NCBI GenBank assembly: GCA_964567125.1
Contig: CAZMLC010000014.1
Span: 1-42,279, forward strand
Direction of reading: 5' to 3'
From: CAZMLC01 sp964567125
Lineage (GTDB): Bacteria > Verrucomicrobiota > Kiritimatiellia > RFP12 > UBA1067
Length of the DNA: 42,279 nucleotides
This document shows positions 27,240 through 35,331 of the stretch, piece after piece (within the stretch, counting starts at the first letter, position 1; every line of letters begins with the position of its first letter). The notes under the pieces were generated by a model. That model did not search any database. It was not told where the DNA came from and saw only the letters and a list, made by a program, of their open reading frames with translations. The translations under genes were made by a program, and so were the position numbers.

Positions 27240-28775
27240 ATGATTAAATGGAGTGTTGTCGCGAGCGTGCTGATGTGTGTATGTGTTGCCGGACAGGGGG
27301 GTGCTGCGGACGGACCTCGGATTGAACGGCGGAAACCGTTGACGGCACGCGTCGGTATCGTGGCCGTGGGCCATCATACGTACTGGAAACAGTTTGACGG
27401 ATTGCGCGATGACATGATCGCCAAGATGGCGGTGTTTGAACGAAAAGTACGCGCCTGCAATGTTGAGGTCACCTCCTTCGGACTGCTCGATGATGCCGAA
27501 TCCGCGTATGTCGCGCTGCCGAAGATCAAGGCGGCGGACCTGGATCTGCTCTATGTGGATATGGTGACCTATGCGACGTCATCGACCTTTGGCGCGCTTG
27601 CCCGTGAGCTGCGCGTGCCGATCGTCCTGGTCGCGCTGCAACCGCTCAAAGCTATGCCCTATGCGCAGGCCAAGACCTATACGCAGCTCTGCAACGACGA
27701 CTTCTGCTCTGTTCCCGAGTTTACCGGCGTGGCGATTCGCATGGGCCATCCCGTCGCCGATGTGATTCTCGGCGTGCGCGAAGGGGATGCGGCGGCGGAT
27801 CGTGAGCTGGCCTCGTGGTGCCAGATCGCCAAGGTCCTGCACGATCTGCGTCGCGCGCGGATTGGACTGATGGGCCACGTGCTTGAATCCATGTACGATA
27901 TGCACGTCGATCCAGCGGCGATCACCGCGACCTTCGGGTGTCACGTCGCACTGTGCGAGCCCGACGAAATCATGGCCTTTTATCAGCGGACCGATCCAGC
28001 GGCGATCGAAGCGAAAAAGAAAGCAATCCTCGCCTTTTTCGATACGCCGGATCCGATTTCCGATCCGATTACCACCAAATTGACCGAACAGGACCTGACG
28101 GTTGCCGCCAAGGCGGCCGTGGCCCTTGACCAATTCGTGGTCGCGCGCAAGCTCGACGGGTTCGCATATTATTACGAAGCCGGGCCCGATACGCCGATGC
28201 GCGAACTGGTCACAAATCTGATTGTGGGCAATTCGCTGTTAACCGGCGCGGGATTCCCCATGTGCGGGGAGTATGATCTGAAAAATTGCATCGCCATGAT
28301 GATCATGGATCGGCTTGATATCGGTGGCAGCTTCGCCGAATTCCATCCGATTGACTTTGAACGCGATTCGGTCTTGGTCGGTCACGATGGGCCGCACCAT
28401 CTCAATATCGCCTCGCGCAAACCCGTGCTGCGGTCGCTCAAAACCTATCACGGCAAACCGGGCAAGGGTGCTGGCGTTGAATTTAATATCAAAGAGGGGC
28501 CGATTACGATGCTTTCAATCGGTGTCAAAGCCGATGGCAAGATGAAGTTTGTCATCGCGGAAGGGGAGTCGGTCGCAGGTCCGATTCCGCCCACAGGGAA
28601 CACCAATACCCACGGTACATTCAAGCCGGATGTGCGCACCTTCCTCAAACGCTGGGTTGCTGAAGGGCCGACACATCACTTTGCGCTGGGCGTGGGACAC
28701 CACGCGGATGAACTGGTCAAGATCGCCCGTGTACTGGGCATCGACGCTGTGGTCGTAACGCCGCAAGGCCCCTGA
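27240..28775 (+). CDS. L-fucose/L-arabinose isomerase-like protein with an apparent signal peptide
   Basis: 511 residues. The start ATG at 27240 has GAGGTAAA just upstream. The N-terminus MIKWSVVASVLMCVCVAGQGG then AADGP reads as a cleavable signal peptide. The rest follows the L-fucose/L-arabinose isomerase fold: DLLYVDMVTYATSSTFGALA, VPIVLVALQP, NDDFCSVPEFTGVAIRMGHP, an Rossmann-like centre RRARIGLMGHVLESMYDMHVD and C-terminal metal-site regions. Candidate ligands are the Glu in CGEYDLKN (near residue 343), the Glu in SFAEFHPID, the His in VGHDGPHH (near 382) and the paired His in HHFALGVGHH. Aldose-ketose isomerases normally work in the cytoplasm, so an exported one is odd. It may act on free sugars in the periplasm or have a different reaction. 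Confidence 0.75.
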   Translation: MIKWSVVASVLMCVCVAGQGGAADGPRIERRKPLTARVGIVAVGHHTYWKQFDGLRDDMIAKMAVFERKVRACNVEVTSFGLLDDAESAYVALPKIKAADLDLLYVDMVTYATSSTFGALARELRVPIVLVALQPLKAMPYAQAKTYTQLCNDDFCSVPEFTGVAIRMGHPVADVILGVREGDAAADRELASWCQIAKVLHDLRRARIGLMGHVLESMYDMHVDPAAITATFGCHVALCEPDEIMAFYQRTDPAAIEAKKKAILAFFDTPDPISDPITTKLTEQDLTVAAKAAVALDQFVVARKLDGFAYYYEAGPDTPMRELVTNLIVGNSLLTGAGFPMCGEYDLKNCIAMMIMDRLDIGGSFAEFHPIDFERDSVLVGHDGPHHLNIASRKPVLRSLKTYHGKPGKGAGVEFNIKEGPITMLSIGVKADGKMKFVIAEGESVAGPIPPTGNTNTHGTFKPDVRTFLKRWVAEGPTHHFALGVGHHADELVKIARVLGIDAVVVTPQGP

Positions 28776-28805
28776 GGATGCCGCGTTCCAAGCCTGATTT
28801 ACGTA

Positions 28806-28834
28806 TTGAGCTGGCCTCGATATTTTGCGATACT
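28806..28834 (+). promoter_or_regulatory. Candidate sigma70 promoter ahead of the 28857 gene cluster
   Basis: TTGAGC (28806-28811) and GATACT (28829-28834) are separated by exactly 17 bp. They lie about 23 bp before the start codon at 28857, so the leader would be short. Both boxes match the consensus in 4 of 6 positions. Confidence 0.35.
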
Positions 28835-28856
28835 GAGCAAACAGTGTAGGAGAGCT

Positions 28857-29714
28857 ATGAAACGATTATTTTCAGTTTTCGCGATCGGTGCCGCAAGCAT
28901 CATCGGCGGGGCCTGGGTTGCGTGTGCGCAGCAGATTGAACTGCGCACGACGTTGGCCTATTCCACGTTTGTCGTCGGCGAGCCGATCCTCTTTCAGGTG
29001 GATGTCCGCAATTTGACGCATCGATCCTTTGAGGTGAACCAGCCTGGCGACAAGACGCGCCTCTTTTTTGAAGTGACTAAAGGCGCCGACTACGATGAGC
29101 TGCGCAGCATCAAGGATGCGCCCATGGTCGAGCCCTTTCTCTTAAAGGCAGGGCAACCCTACCAGTTTCGCACGGAACTGGATAAGTGGTTCGCCTTGGA
29201 CGCTGAAGGCACCTATGTGATGCGCGTGGTGCTCATCTACAACGGGGCGCGGTATGAGTCGGCCAAGCGCACGTTCGATGTGGTGCCGGGATTTAACGTG
29301 AAGAGCGGGATGCAGATGTTTGTAAACCGGGAAAAGATGACGCGCACGCTGAAGCTGGTCTACTGGTCGCGCAACGAGGCGTGTCGGCTCTTCCTGCGGA
29401 TGACGGATGAACCCTCTGGCCGGATCTGGGATACGATTGATCTGGGCCTTTTCATGCGCGAAAGCGAGCCGAAACTCGATATCGCCTCCGATGGCGAAGT
29501 GACGGTTATCCACCGCAGCACGCAGGATGCGTTTATCCGCACGCGCGTTTGGTCGCTTGTCGATGCCGTGGAGATCGTTGAACGCAATCGGCTGTTGGAT
29601 CCTGAAGTCTCCGCGACGCAGCGGATGCGTATGCTGTACGGTGAGAGTCTGAACGGTGAAAAAGAGGACGCCGCTGCTGCCAAAGAGAAAAAATCGTGGT
29701 GGAAACTGTGGTGA
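28857..29714 (+). CDS. Secreted protein of unknown function
   Basis: 285 residues. The start at 28857 has AGGAG five bases upstream; an earlier in-frame ATG (28806) lacks one. The signal peptide is MKRLFSVFAIGAASIIGGAWVACA then QQ. Residues 25-130 look like an immunoglobulin-like beta-sandwich (TTLAYSTFVVGEPILFQVDVRNLTHRSFEV, GTYVMRVVLIYNGARYES), resembling macroglobulin or CARDB-type domains. The second half has mixed beta strands, an acidic/lysine-rich linker and a C-terminal KSWWKLW. No catalytic motif is visible and I do not recognise the family. Its stop codon lies a few bases before the S41 protease start, so the two may act together in the periplasm, for example as substrate or adaptor; this is only inference. 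Confidence 0.7.
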   Translation: MKRLFSVFAIGAASIIGGAWVACAQQIELRTTLAYSTFVVGEPILFQVDVRNLTHRSFEVNQPGDKTRLFFEVTKGADYDELRSIKDAPMVEPFLLKAGQPYQFRTELDKWFALDAEGTYVMRVVLIYNGARYESAKRTFDVVPGFNVKSGMQMFVNREKMTRTLKLVYWSRNEACRLFLRMTDEPSGRIWDTIDLGLFMRESEPKLDIASDGEVTVIHRSTQDAFIRTRVWSLVDAVEIVERNRLLDPEVSATQRMRMLYGESLNGEKEDAAAAKEKKSWWKLW

Positions 29715-29719
29715 AGACG

Positions 29720-30979
29720 ATGAAGGGTTTTTACGTCGGAGGATTTTGCCTGTTCAGTGTTTTGCTGGGTGCGGGATGTGCGCTGCGCAGCGCTCCGCCT
29801 GTGATACCGTCGATGGACAGCGCGGTGAAAGAAGATGCTTATGCGCAGCTGCCAGCGCTGGCTGAAACCATGCTGCTGGTCTATCATCACTATCCCAAGG
29901 ATGTCGGGATCACCAACATCATCTATGGCGCAATTGATGGGCTGTTGAGCGGCCTCGATCCGAACAGTTCGTTCCTGACGCCGGATATGGTCGCTGAACT
30001 CGATGAAGAGAGCCAAGGTCGTTTTGTCGGGATTGGCGTGACCGTGGAGACCGAACCCGATGGATTGCGCGTCGTCGCGCCGATCGAGGGTTCGCCTGCG
30101 TTCAAGTCGGGGATTCGTGCCGGCGATCTGATTGTGTCGGTCGATGGGCAATCCGTGGCCGGACGGTCCTTGTCGCAGTGCATGAAGCTGCTGAAGGGTG
30201 AGCCGGGGACAACGGTTCTGGTGACGGTGATCCGCGGCGATGGCGAGCCGGGAGCCTTGGTGCTGCGCCGGGAGAAGATTGAAGTGCCTGCAGTCACATC
30301 GGTCCGCGTCTTGGATCAGCAGGTGGGCTATTTGCGCGTTGCACATTTCAGCGATAAATTGTCCGACGAATTCGCTGCTGCGCTGAAAACGCTGGAACAG
30401 CAGCAGGTGCGCGGCGTGATCATCGATTTGCGCGACAATCCGGGTGGACTCATCGATGCCGCCATCGCGGTTTCGGAACAGCTTTTGCCGCAGGGGCAGG
30501 TGATTGTAACCGTGCGCGGCCGCACCGCGGAGGATGAGCATGTTTTTAAAGCCAGTGGCGGACGTTATCAGGCGGGGACGTTTCCCGTGGCCTGTATCGT
30601 CAACGGTGGCAGCGCGAGCGCCTCTGAGATTTTCGCGGGTGCTTTGCAGGCGCATCATCGCGCGACGCTGGTTGGCGAGCAGACCTATGGCAAAGCCTCG
30701 GTCCAGAGCGTGATGGATCTGGCGCTCTGCAAGGGCTGTGCGATTCGGTTAACCACGGGTTTTTATTATACTCCCGACAACAAGCTGATTCACGGTGTCG
30801 GGTTAGCGCCCGATGTGGTGGTGCCGATGGCGCAATCGGATTGGCTCAAGGTCCAGCGCCTGCGGATGATCGAGGACCAGAAAGGCCAGTCCTCCAAAGC
30901 TGGATCGAAGCCGGAGGATCTTCAGCTTAAACGTGCGCTGGAGATCGTGCTGAAGCAGAGTGGGAAGAAGGGAGCGTGA
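29720..30979 (+). CDS. C-terminal processing peptidase (S41 family), lipoprotein
   Basis: 419 residues from the ATG at 29720; a GTG at 29711 that overlaps the upstream stop is possible. The N-terminus MKGFYVGGFCLFSVLLGAGC carries a lipobox LLGAGC, so the enzyme is probably anchored in a membrane facing the periplasm. A short helical region is followed by a PDZ domain (about residues 95-180, GIGVTVETEPDGLRVVAPIEGSPA and GIRAGDLIVSVDG). The S41 catalytic domain contains DLRDNPGG, the nucleophile Ser in NGGSASASEI (near residue 297) and the catalytic Lys in TYGKASVQ (near 324). CtpA/Prc-type enzymes trim the C-termini of envelope proteins. It sits in a tight cluster with the unknown secreted protein before it and tsaD after it. 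Confidence 0.92.
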   Translation: MKGFYVGGFCLFSVLLGAGCALRSAPPVIPSMDSAVKEDAYAQLPALAETMLLVYHHYPKDVGITNIIYGAIDGLLSGLDPNSSFLTPDMVAELDEESQGRFVGIGVTVETEPDGLRVVAPIEGSPAFKSGIRAGDLIVSVDGQSVAGRSLSQCMKLLKGEPGTTVLVTVIRGDGEPGALVLRREKIEVPAVTSVRVLDQQVGYLRVAHFSDKLSDEFAAALKTLEQQQVRGVIIDLRDNPGGLIDAAIAVSEQLLPQGQVIVTVRGRTAEDEHVFKASGGRYQAGTFPVACIVNGGSASASEIFAGALQAHHRATLVGEQTYGKASVQSVMDLALCKGCAIRLTTGFYYTPDNKLIHGVGLAPDVVVPMAQSDWLKVQRLRMIEDQKGQSSKAGSKPEDLQLKRALEIVLKQSGKKGA

Positions 30980-30980
30980 G

Positions 30981-32033
30981 ATGGTTGTTCTGGGCATTGA
31001 GACGTCGTGTGATGAGACTGCGGCCGCGGTTGTTGAGAATGGCCGCACAGTGCGTTCAAGTGTGGTGTTCACACAGATCGCGCTGCATCAGGCGTACGGC
31101 GGGGTTGTGCCGGAAATTGCCTCGCGGAGTCATCTTGAAAAGTTGCCGGGCGTCATTGACGAAGCGATGGAACGCGCTGCAGTCGGCTGGGATGCCATCG
31201 ATGCGATTGCCGTGACCTATGGACCTGGTCTTGCCAGTTCGCTGATTGTCGGACTCGCCGCCGCCAAGGGGCTGGCGTTGCGGCTGAATAAACCGCTTAT
31301 CGGCATCAACCATCTGGAGGCGCACATCCACTCGGTTTTCCTGAAAGCAGGCGCCCCCGCCGATGCAGAGGCCTATCCGCTGCTGGCGCTGGTCGTCTCG
31401 GGCGGCCATACCTGCTGGGTCGATTGTCCGCAGCGCGGTGTCTACCGGGTGATCGGTCAGACGCTGGACGATGCGGCGGGCGAGGCCTTCGACAAAGCGT
31501 CGAAACTGCTCGGGCTCGGGTATCCAGGTGGTCCGGCGATCGACAAGGCGGCCAAATGTGCGCAGCATCCGCGAGCCATCGTTTTCCCCAAGGGACGGCC
31601 GCGCGCCGGCAATCCTGCATTGGGCTCCATGCAGGCGGAAATGTGCGTCAGCTTCAGCGGACTCAAGACATCCCTGATGTACTATCTGAAGAGCAATCCT
31701 CCTACGCCGGAAAGCGTGCCCGAGGTTGCGGCAGCCTATCAGGAGGCGATTGTCGATGCGCTGGTGGATCGGTGCGACGTAGCGTTGAAAACCGCACGTT
31801 ACCGTGCGTTAGCCGTGGGCGGCGGCGTTTCGCTCAATCGGCGGTTGCGCGAGCGCTTGACGACGCTCTGCGCGGCGCATACGGTGAAACTGCTCTTGGC
31901 GGAACCGAAGGATTGCGGCGATAACGCGGCCATGATCGCCGGATTGGCTGGGACGGGCTGCGGCGTGACGGGCCCTGCAGCGTTGCAGCTCGATGTGGTG
32001 CCGGCACTCGGATTTGGTCCTGAAAATCAATAA
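30981..32033 (+). CDS. tsaD: tRNA N6-threonylcarbamoyladenosine synthase subunit TsaD
   Basis: 350 residues, normal for bacterial TsaD (about 337). It transfers the threonylcarbamoyl group to A37 of tRNAs that read ANN codons, together with TsaB and TsaE, in the cytoplasm. The start LGIETSCDETAAAVV, the metal-binding HLEAHIHS (His near residues 111 and 115), the strand VSGGHTCW, the motif DDAAGEAFDK and the C-terminal AVGGGVSLNRRLRE and DNAAMIAGLA are all intact. The start at 30981 follows the peptidase stop by one base, with GGGAG upstream. tsaB and tsaE are not in the window. Confidence 0.96.
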   Translation: MVVLGIETSCDETAAAVVENGRTVRSSVVFTQIALHQAYGGVVPEIASRSHLEKLPGVIDEAMERAAVGWDAIDAIAVTYGPGLASSLIVGLAAAKGLALRLNKPLIGINHLEAHIHSVFLKAGAPADAEAYPLLALVVSGGHTCWVDCPQRGVYRVIGQTLDDAAGEAFDKASKLLGLGYPGGPAIDKAAKCAQHPRAIVFPKGRPRAGNPALGSMQAEMCVSFSGLKTSLMYYLKSNPPTPESVPEVAAAYQEAIVDALVDRCDVALKTARYRALAVGGGVSLNRRLRERLTTLCAAHTVKLLLAEPKDCGDNAAMIAGLAGTGCGVTGPAALQLDVVPALGFGPENQ

Positions 32034-32074
32034 GATCTGCGTTCGTATACCGAACAGCAAAAGAGGAATGTGAC

Positions 32075-32995
32075 ATGGAAAATATCGTGATTGTCGGCAG
32101 TGGCCCTGCTGGATTGACAGCGGCGATTTATGCGGCGCGGGCAGGTCTGAACCCTGTGGTAATCGATGGCTTGCAGCCCGGCGGGCAGCTGACGCAGACC
32201 ACGGATGTGGAGAACTTCCCAGGATTTGAGAACCCTGTAACCGGTACGGAACTGGTCGGCACCATGCGCAAGCAGGCGGAGCGCTTTGACGTGCGCTTCA
32301 TGATGGATGCCGTGACCGCGAGCGACTTTTCCGGTCCCGTCAAAAAGCTTTCGCTGATGATGAACGGCACGTTGGAAACGCGGACTGTGGTGATTGCAAC
32401 AGGCGCTTCCGCGCGTTATCTGGGTCTTGACTCCGAGGAGCAGCTGAAGGGGCGCGGCGTTTCGGCCTGCGCGACGTGCGATGGCGCCTTCTTTAAAGGG
32501 CAGCGCGTGGCCGTGATCGGGGGCGGTGACACGGCGATGGAAGATGCGCTCTACCTTTCGCGCCTCGCGGAACAGGTGACGGTGGTCCATCGCCGCGATG
32601 CCTTCCGCGCCTCGAAAATCATGGCGGATCGCGTTTTGTCCGCCTCCAATATCGATGTGATCTGGGACAGTGTGGTCGAGGAGATCCTCGATGTCAGCAA
32701 AGGCGAGGTCACGGGGTTGCGGCTCAAGAATGTGAAGACGGGCGAGATCTCAGAACGCAGCGTGCAGGGCGTCTTTGTGGCCATCGGACACATTCCCAAC
32801 ACAGAACCGTTTAAGGGACAGATTGATCTGGATAGCGAAGGATATGTGATCGCTCAGGAGACGCGCACCTCGGCTGCCGGCGTCTTTGCCGCAGGCGATG
32901 TGCAGGACCGGTTCTTCAAGCAGGCCATCACCTCTGCGGGTACGGGGTGTATCGCGGCCCTGCAGGCGGAACGCTATTTAGCCACGTTGGGATAA
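32075..32995 (+). CDS. trxB: Thioredoxin reductase
   Basis: 306 residues, close to the E. coli enzyme (321). It reduces thioredoxin with NADPH via FAD. The FAD-binding GSGPAGLTAAIYAARAG, the NADPH-binding GGGDTAMEDALYLS and the redox-active CATC (near residues 133-136) are present. The C-terminal GVFAAGDVQDRFFKQAITSAGTG is the second FAD contact region. Start ATG at 32075 with AGAGGAA upstream. The 41-bp gap after tsaD suggests the same transcript. Confidence 0.95.
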   Translation: MENIVIVGSGPAGLTAAIYAARAGLNPVVIDGLQPGGQLTQTTDVENFPGFENPVTGTELVGTMRKQAERFDVRFMMDAVTASDFSGPVKKLSLMMNGTLETRTVVIATGASARYLGLDSEEQLKGRGVSACATCDGAFFKGQRVAVIGGGDTAMEDALYLSRLAEQVTVVHRRDAFRASKIMADRVLSASNIDVIWDSVVEEILDVSKGEVTGLRLKNVKTGEISERSVQGVFVAIGHIPNTEPFKGQIDLDSEGYVIAQETRTSAAGVFAAGDVQDRFFKQAITSAGTGCIAALQAERYLATLG

Positions 32996-33006
32996 GGAGG
33001 TGGATC

Positions 33007-33765
33007 ATGGAACTTAAACCGTTTGTCCGTGCGCTCGACGAACTGTTGGCGCTGGAGAATTTTTCTGATGATACAGCCAACAATGGATTGCAGCTCGCCA
33101 ACTCGGGAAGCGTGACGCATGTCGCGGTCGGGGTTGATGTCAGTCTCCGTTTTTTACGTGCCGCCGCGGAAGAGGGGGCGGACTGCGTGATCGCGCATCA
33201 TGGATTAAGCTGGAAAAACTCTCTGGCGTACGTGACGGGACTGAACTACGAATTGGTTTCCTTTGCGATTCAGAACGACATTGCGATCTATGCGGCGCAC
33301 CTGCCGCTGGATGCGCATCCGAAGTATGGAAACAATGCCCAGCTGTGCGCAGCGTTGGGATTGAAAAAAGTCACGCTGGGTTTTCCGTATCATGGCATGC
33401 CGATCGGTTATACGGGCGAGTTTACCACGCCGATCAGCATGGATGATGTGCTGGAGCGGGTTCAGGCGCGCATCGCGCCGCAGGCTAAGGCGCTGGCTTT
33501 CGGCAAGCAGAAGATCACACGCGTTGGTGTGGTTTCCGGCGGCGCATCGGATATGATTGCGTTGGCTTCTGAGATGAATTGCGATCTCTTTTTGACGGGG
33601 GAGCCTTCCTTGGTGGGCTACAACATGGCCGAGAATCTCGGCATGAACGTCATTTTTGGCGGTCATTATGCGACCGAAACATTTGGCGTCCGCGCACTCG
33701 GGAAGTGGCTGACGCAGAAATTTCGCATTCCGAGTTCGTTTATTGATTTTGGGATTGAGTATTAA
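33007..33765 (+). CDS. Nif3-like dinuclear metal centre hexameric protein (YbgI family)
   Basis: 252 residues, like E. coli YbgI (247). The start at 33007 is fixed by a near-perfect AAGGAGGT that begins right after the trxB stop; an upstream in-frame start would overlap trxB. Metal-binding residues are visible as IAHHGLSW and DAHPKYGNNAQL near the N-terminus and in GGHYATETFG near the C-terminus. The family forms toroidal hexamers with two metals per subunit. It is often annotated GTP cyclohydrolase 1 type 2, but its function is not settled. The spacing to trxB suggests translational coupling. Confidence 0.93.
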   Translation: MELKPFVRALDELLALENFSDDTANNGLQLANSGSVTHVAVGVDVSLRFLRAAAEEGADCVIAHHGLSWKNSLAYVTGLNYELVSFAIQNDIAIYAAHLPLDAHPKYGNNAQLCAALGLKKVTLGFPYHGMPIGYTGEFTTPISMDDVLERVQARIAPQAKALAFGKQKITRVGVVSGGASDMIALASEMNCDLFLTGEPSLVGYNMAENLGMNVIFGGHYATETFGVRALGKWLTQKFRIPSSFIDFGIEY

Positions 33766-33816
33766 CCAGCGTCCACGTTACGCATGCGTAACAGGATGAA
33801 CACACGAGGAGAGAGT

Positions 33817-34311
33817 ATGGCGACACCACGCGTAGGGATTATCATGGGCAGCGATTCTGATTGGCCCATGGTGCAGAAAGCGGCGGACACGTTGAAATCG
33901 TTTGGCGTTGAGTTTGAAGTGCGCGTGATGTCTGCGCATCGTACGCCGGAAGAGGCCTTTGAGTATTCGGCAACCGCGGAAACGCGCGGGTTGAAGGTGA
34001 TCATCGCCGCGGCTGGATTGGCTGCGCATCTGGCAGGTGTGATCGCTGCACATACCGTCCTGCCCGTGATCGGCGTTCCGGTGGCCGGAGGACCGCTGAA
34101 TGGTGTCGATGCCCTCTATTCAACCGTGCAGATGCCGAGCGGCATTCCTGTCGCGACCGTCGGGATCGGGAATGCGACCAATGCCGGACTGCTGGCGATT
34201 CAGATTCTTGGCGTCGGGGATCCTGCCTTGCGCGAGAAGATGCATGCCTATAAGACCGGCATGAAAGAAAAAGTCCGCGTAGCCAATGCCAAGCTGAATG
34301 CCAGTTTGTAG
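33817..34311 (+). CDS. purE: 5-(carboxyamino)imidazole ribonucleotide mutase
   Basis: 164 residues, matching class I PurE (about 165). It converts N5-CAIR to CAIR in purine biosynthesis. The signature GIIMGSDSDWPMVQKAA, the SAHRTPEEAF loop with the catalytic His, AAAGLAAHLAGV and the GVPVAGGPLNGVDAL segment are complete. The start at 33817 is supported by GAGGAGAG; the frame extends 11 residues upstream without a better site. purK, its usual partner, is not nearby. Confidence 0.95.
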   Translation: MATPRVGIIMGSDSDWPMVQKAADTLKSFGVEFEVRVMSAHRTPEEAFEYSATAETRGLKVIIAAAGLAAHLAGVIAAHTVLPVIGVPVAGGPLNGVDALYSTVQMPSGIPVATVGIGNATNAGLLAIQILGVGDPALREKMHAYKTGMKEKVRVANAKLNASL

Positions 34312-34329
34312 GCATTTCGCGTAACACGC

Positions 34330-34470
34330 ATGGTCACGCACCTGTACATACACGTCCCGTTTTGTCAAAGCAAGTGTCACTATTGCGGGTTCTATTCAGT
34401 ACAGGATGAGCCGGCCTTGGTGGCGATTTATCCCGAGCTGATTGCTACGGAACTGACGCAGCTCAGGGCT
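34330..34470 (+). CDS. hemW: HemW-like radical SAM protein, N-terminal fragment (runs into the gap)
   Basis: 47 codons from the ATG at 34330 to the edge of the 100-N run. HLYIHVPFCQSKCHYCGFYS carries the radical SAM CxxxCxxC iron-sulfur motif and is the usual N-terminus of HemW (formerly oxygen-independent coproporphyrinogen oxidase-like), which is linked to heme trafficking. The gene starts 18 bp after purE, without a clear Shine-Dalgarno sequence. The remainder is at 34571-35254. The SAM-binding GGGTP and following strands are lost in the gap. Confidence 0.88.
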
Positions 34471-34570
34471 NNNNNNNNNNNNNNNNNNNNNNNNNNNNNN
34501 NNNNNNNNNNNNNNNNNNNNNNNNNNNNNNNNNNNNNNNNNNNNNNNNNNNNNNNNNNNNNNNNNNNNNN
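34471..34570. other. Scaffold gap (100 N) in hemW
   Basis: Exactly 100 N with no sequence shared between its edges, unlike the other gap in the window. By comparison with the family about 105 residues are absent here, so the true missing length is nearer 300 bp than 100, and the N count is a placeholder. Confidence 0.85.
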
Positions 34571-35254
34571 GGCAATGTCGGCATCGATCTGATTGCCGGA
34601 CTCCCCGGGGTTTCCCCCGCTGCGTGGCGTGCCACGCTCGACCAGGCTGTGTCGCTCGACCTGATGCACCTTTCGGTTTACGGTTTGTCCGTTGAACCGC
34701 GGACGCGCCTTGCTCAATGGGTCGCTGCCGGTGAATGGACGCCGCTGGACGATGATGCGCTGGCGGACGAATTGGAAGTTGCACGCCAGTGTTTGGAGGG
34801 GGCAGGGTATGCGCAATATGAGATTTCCAACTTTGCGGTGCCGGGCTTTGCGTGTGAACACAACCTCGGCATCTGGCGGGGCAATGATTATCTCGGGCTT
34901 GGTCCTGCGGCTGCCTCGCGTTTCAACCAGTTGCGTTGGACGAACGATGCTTCTTTGCCGGGATATGTTCAGGGTCTCCTCGAAGGCGATCATCCCCCAC
35001 GGTCCATGGATCTACTGACCGCTCAGGATGATGGCTGCGAGCGTGCACTTTTCCGCCTGCGTTTGAATGAAGGTTTTAATCCTTTTTCGGGCCCGGAAAC
35101 GGTTTCAGATCAGGCGGACCTGTGGGAAGAAAAATTGGAAAACTATGCGCGGCTCGGACTGGTTGAACGCGGCGGGTTGCGGTGGCGTCTGACTGTGCGC
35201 GGACGCGAAGTATGCGATGCGATCGTGCGCGAATTGCTGGCTTGCAAGCAATAG
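34571..35254 (+). CDS. hemW: HemW-like radical SAM protein, C-terminal fragment
   Basis: 227 codons plus stop, from the gap edge. It begins NVGIDLIAGLPG, the family strand after the SAM barrel midpoint, and contains LSVYGLSVEPRTRLAQW, YAQYEISNFAVPGFACEHNLGIW and YLGLGPAAASRF, all typical of HemW. The HemN C-terminal helical domain ends in LTVRGREVCDAIVRELL. The frame differs from that of the N-terminal fragment across 100 N, which is expected because the gap length is arbitrary. Complete family members are about 380 residues; the two visible parts total 274. Confidence 0.9.
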   Translation, partial: GNVGIDLIAGLPGVSPAAWRATLDQAVSLDLMHLSVYGLSVEPRTRLAQWVAAGEWTPLDDDALADELEVARQCLEGAGYAQYEISNFAVPGFACEHNLGIWRGNDYLGLGPAAASRFNQLRWTNDASLPGYVQGLLEGDHPPRSMDLLTAQDDGCERALFRLRLNEGFNPFSGPETVSDQADLWEEKLENYARLGLVERGGLRWRLTVRGREVCDAIVRELLACKQ

Positions 35255-35331
35255 ATTGCGCGGTGTTGCGTTTACTCAGGTACAGATTTACGTGTCCGGC
35301 GATGGTTCCAGTTGGGCAAGGGAGGGTTTTT

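Noticed and set aside
29360..30658. Long minus-strand open frame (432 codons) opposite the S41 protease gene
   Set aside because: It is a shadow of a GC-rich gene; the plus strand carries the complete protease motifs, and the antisense product has no recognisable fold or ribosome-binding site.
32041..32055. Palindrome GTTCG-TATAC-CGAAC between tsaD and trxB, considered as a LexA-like site
   Set aside because: The spacing does not match known LexA sites and the gap is only 41 bp inside a co-directional cluster; it may equally be a chance palindrome.
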